61,797 nt of DNA from Rectinema sp003452735 (lineage in GTDB: Bacteria > Spirochaetota > Spirochaetia > Treponematales > Rectinemataceae), in the NCBI GenBank assembly GCA_035415815.1, contig DAOOGR010000003.1, positions 1 to 61,797 of the forward strand, read 5' to 3'. This document shows, in pieces, positions 59,584 through 61,797 of this stretch. The stretch's first letter is position 1. Each line of letters starts with the position of its first letter. Made by a program: the position numbers and the translations under genes. The notes beneath the pieces were generated by a model. It was not told the origin of the DNA, made no database searches, and saw only the letters and a list, made by a program, of their open reading frames with translations.

Positions 59584-60628
59584 TGACTAAATTCTCTTTT
59601 GCTTGGATCTTCATGTATTGGCTGATAGTAGAGAGCGAATAGCCTTGTTCCACAAGTTCAGGATAGATCTCCATCAGTGTAGATGCTAGCTTGGACGACC
59701 ATACATGGCCAATCATTACTGCCGCGCCCTTTTGCCGAGCAATCTGCTTTCCTTCTTCTATTGCAGCAAGAATTGATTCACGGTCGCTATTATTATCGAG
59801 AAACACATCGCGCTCCATATATTGCGTTCCTATTTTTTGGCTCAACTCTGCACACACAGTTCCAGGAGCTGTGAGAGAATTAAGATAATATATGCCACGT
59901 TCCTTCGTAAGCTTCAGAATTGGAATCATACAATTTGAATCGCGAGTTACAGCAGAGCCCATATGATTGTTCATGCCTGCAGGAGGATATGGAAAGCTAT
60001 CGATATTTTCGGCTACAGTCTTTTCTATGGTTGCTTCATCCATTGAACAATAGACAGCATGAGGGCCTGGGTCATTGCCTCCTAAAGCCTCCATAGGCTG
60101 ATGGAGTATTAGCTCTTTTCCAGCCTGGTGTATTGCCGCCACAGAATCGTTGCTATGTGGAAGCTGAGGGAGAACGGCTAGAGTAATCGGAAAGGGAAGT
60201 TGGAGAAAGGCATTTAGTTCTCCGTTATTATAACCAACATCGTCGATTACAATGATGAGCGTAGGCTGAGCTACACTCCCTGGAAGGGCTGATGGTGGAC
60301 CAGCAGAACTATAAGGTTCAAGCTTTTCGCTTCCAGCTTTCTTGATTTCTTCTTCGGCTCCAGCCTGGATGTCTAAATCTGATGCTGTCCTTTTGGAGAT
60401 CGAAGTTTTGTCTTTCCTTTCTTCGGGTGGAATGACCGCTAGATCTTCGTATCCAGGAGGTAGCTCAATTACATATTCTGGTGTTCCATAGGGGACATCC
60501 TTGGTCCTGCTGAACGTGTCTTTTGAATTAATAGAATTCACTATTATTAGGGCGGCGATTGCCAAAAAAGCAGCGCTAGAAAGCAATATTGCATAGTAAG
60601 AGCCCTTATGAGTGCGCTTTTTCCTCAC
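59564..60628 (-). CDS. Divergent polysaccharide deacetylase-family protein
   Basis: 354 aa. One N-terminal membrane segment (about 12-31) anchors or exports the protein; a charged, low-complexity region follows to about 120. Residues about 125-345 form the divergent polysaccharide deacetylase (NodB-related) domain: IIVIDDVGYN (metal Asp), PFPITLAVLPQLPHS, LHQPMEALG, NNHMGSAVTRD and MIGHVWSS. Family members act at the cell envelope, with substrate unsettled. The start is a GTG without a clear Shine-Dalgarno. It lies 31 nt after the sigma gene and overlaps tsaD, so all may be one operon. Confidence 0.88.
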   Translation of the reverse strand: MRKKRTHKGSYYAILLSSAAFLAIAALIIVNSINSKDTFSRTKDVPYGTPEYVIELPPGYEDLAVIPPEERKDKTSISKRTASDLDIQAGAEEEIKKAGSEKLEPYSSAGPPSALPGSVAQPTLIIVIDDVGYNNGELNAFLQLPFPITLAVLPQLPHSNDSVAAIHQAGKELILHQPMEALGGNDPGPHAVYCSMDEATIEKTVAENIDSFPYPPAGMNNHMGSAVTRDSNCMIPILKLTKERGIYYLNSLTAPGTVCAELSQKIGTQYMERDVFLDNNSDRESILAAIEEGKQIARQKGAAVMIGHVWSSKLASTLMEIYPELVEQGYSLSTISQYMKIQAKENLVNENFGD

Positions 60629-60659
60629 GCCATCATCGTACCTTGGACAGAATGGTTTA

Positions 60660-61481
60660 TCAAGCGGTTAATCCGACTTGAAGTGCAGTATGCCTTAGAG
60701 ATTCAAGAGCCCTCTTTTCTATATGTCGTACCGTTTCTGCGGAACATCCTACAATAGAACCTACAGCCTTGAGCGATTGTTCGCGACTACAGCCGAGGCC
60801 AAAGCGTTTCGAAATTACTTCTTGCTCTCGCTCGGGAAGGGTAGATAAAAGCCAAGAGCTTTGCCATGTGCGGCTCGACTTTTCTATTTCGAGTTCAGGG
60901 TTATATCGCCAGTCCTCGTATACATCGAGAATTGAGAGCTCATCATTGTTTGTCTGATCAAGAGATACAGGCTGGTCTCCCATGTTTAGTATTGCGGCGA
61001 TCTCAGTCTCTTTCCAGCCCGTCTCGCTTGCTAATTCCTTTTCGGAAGGATATCTCGATAGTTCAAGGCTCGCACGCATTTGAATGGCTGATAGACGCCT
61101 AAGGGCGTTTTCTTTTCTATGTGGCAAACGAATATGTCGGCCGGTATTTACTAGCGAACGCGATATAGCTTGGCGAATCCACCAGACGGCATAAGTAGAA
61201 AATTTAACATTTTTCGATGGGTCAAAGCGCTCAGCGGCCTTTACAAGCCCTATATTGCCTTCTTGTATAAGATCCATGAGCGAATGCGGCGGAGACCACA
61301 TAGATTTGGCAATTCGTACCACTAGACGAAGGTTCCCTTCGACAAGCCTATCTAGGGCCTGTTTATCTCCTTTAGCTATTTTTCCAGCTAATACTGCTTC
61401 TTCCTGTCGGGTTACCAAGGGAATTTTTCTTATCGATTCAAAGTAAAGCTCGAGGTTTTCGTCGTTGTCGGCAATGGTCAT
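60660..61481 (-). CDS. RpoS-like alternative sigma factor (sigma-70 group 2)
   Basis: 273-aa sigma factor. Region 1.2 (YFESIRKIPLVTRQEE, near 13), region 2 (RLVEGNLRLVVRIA, DLIQEGNIGLVKAAERFD, FSTYAVWWIRQAISRSL, 45-115), region 3 (SEKELASETGWKE, near 143) and region 4 (LPEREQEVISKRFGLG, then the helix-turn-helix at about 235-265) are all present. There is no region 1.1 or non-conserved insert, so it is not the housekeeping RpoD; size and layout match RpoS-type sigma factors. GGAGGAA is the Shine-Dalgarno. A perfect sigma-54 promoter lies upstream. Probably first gene of an operon with the deacetylase, tsaD and the peptidase. Confidence 0.93.
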   Translation of the reverse strand: MTIADNDENLELYFESIRKIPLVTRQEEAVLAGKIAKGDKQALDRLVEGNLRLVVRIAKSMWSPPHSLMDLIQEGNIGLVKAAERFDPSKNVKFSTYAVWWIRQAISRSLVNTGRHIRLPHRKENALRRLSAIQMRASLELSRYPSEKELASETGWKETEIAAILNMGDQPVSLDQTNNDELSILDVYEDWRYNPELEIEKSSRTWQSSWLLSTLPEREQEVISKRFGLGCSREQSLKAVGSIVGCSAETVRHIEKRALESLRHTALQVGLTA

Positions 61482-61519
61482 GAATATTCCTCCAAAAATG
61501 ATTCTTCTGTAAAATTAGA

Positions 61520-61536
61520 TGCAAATATCGTGCCAA
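61520..61536 (-). promoter_or_regulatory. Sigma-54 (-24/-12) promoter of the RpoS-like sigma gene
   Basis: The minus strand reads TTGGCACGATATTTGCA, which matches the sigma-54 consensus YTGGCACG-N4-TTGCW at every fixed position, with GG and GC exactly 10 bases apart. Transcription should start about 12 nt after the GC, near 61509, giving a leader of about 28 nt with GGAGGAA before the ATG at 61481. A 7-bp inverted repeat, GATGCAA (61518-61524) / TTGCATC (61539-61545), encloses the site. No upstream enhancer for an activator can be named. Confidence 0.85.
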
Positions 61537-61545
61537 AATTGCATC

Positions 61546-61770
61546 GAAAGCAGACTATTCTCTATTTTTATCTATAATAAAGGTATATTCGAATAGAAAT
61601 TTGCAAGATGAAATAAAAGGGAAGGTATTGAGGGATAAGTGTATGATATTTAATAACAATGGCACAGTTTATCCGTCTACAAAAAGAGACATTACTGCTA
61701 CGAACCTTGTATAAAAAGTTGAAGCATAAAGTAGGGAAGAGGGCGATAAAGAGAATGTACGGAGGTAAGC
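61546..61770. other. Spacer upstream of the sigma gene
   Basis: A/T-rich stretch without a recognised gene. It contains a perfect TATAAT (61573-61578, plus strand) without a matching -35, and a 10-bp palindrome TATTCGAATA near 61586-61595, which could be an activator or repressor site. A 75-codon minus-strand frame (61568-61795) has no Shine-Dalgarno or known domain and runs off the window. Confidence 0.4.
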
Positions 61771-61797
61771 ATGCATTCTTTTCCTTTCTGCCCAAAT
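61771..61797 (+). CDS. Possible 5' end of a gene running off the window
   Basis: GGAGGT (61761-61766) stands four bases before ATG 61771, after which nine codons (MHSFPFCPN) remain open to the window edge. The Shine-Dalgarno is strong, but the protein is too short to name. Confidence 0.35.

Noticed and set aside
61568..61795. 75-codon minus-strand frame upstream of the sigma gene
   Set aside because: Composition is atypical, no Shine-Dalgarno is visible and it runs off the window.

Overview
The window reads as chromosomal DNA of an anaerobic, saccharolytic spirochaete, probably Spirochaetales (Treponema/Rectinema/Spirochaeta-like). Supporting points are a class I lysyl-tRNA synthetase, many binding-protein ABC importers, a trimeric [FeFe] hydrogenase, an RpoS-like sigma factor and no respiratory genes. 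This is inference from family content; no 16S gene is present. I see no IS element, CRISPR array, prophage, rRNA or tRNA. A 100-N scaffold gap lies at 11000-11099.

Layout. 1-6429: sugar ABC importer (binding protein, two permeases, no ATPase) with GH1 and GH20 glycosidases. 6772-10922: heterodimeric ABC exporter. 11205-18464: housekeeping genes (groL, RluA-type pseudouridine synthase, alanine-aminotransferase-like enzyme, hflX, panE-like, birA). 18633-27996: sugar-sensing three-component system resembling XylFII-LytS-YesN, a second sensor-like lipoprotein, then a ChvE/GguA/GguB-type monosaccharide importer. 28101-32674: complete branched-chain amino acid (Liv) importer. 32677-38161, minus strand: molybdenum hydroxylase operon (FAD, Fe-S and Mo subunits, XdhC, MocA). 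38322-43285: dnaE, a metallo-beta-lactamase-fold protein and a HAD phosphatase. 43387-48876, minus strand: hydCBA hydrogenase in which HydB is fused to a GltD/NfnB-like flavoprotein. 49062-53901: NadD-like protein with an altered active site, adk, an alpha/beta-hydrolase that has lost its nucleophile, a lipoprotein and ndk. 53969-61481: oligoendopeptidase F, class I lysRS, M29 aminopeptidase, tsaD, divergent polysaccharide deacetylase and an RpoS-like sigma factor.

How the genes work together. Oligosaccharides enter through the first importer and are cut by GH1/GH20. Monosaccharides are sensed by the three-component system, which probably controls the ChvE-type importer. Reductant from fermentation can be released as H2 by HydABC, whose fused GltD-like module suggests a link to a second pyridine nucleotide pool.

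Most notable: (i) an exact -24/-12 sigma-54 promoter (GG-N10-GC) about 40 nt upstream of the RpoS-like sigma gene, an arrangement like the Borrelia RpoN-RpoS cascade but here followed by a deacetylase, tsaD and a peptidase; (ii) the HydB-GltD fusion hydrogenase; (iii) several genes without a Shine-Dalgarno whose -10-like box ends 6-8 nt before the start codon, suggesting leaderless transcripts; (iv) a secreted pseudo-hydrolase translationally coupled to adk.
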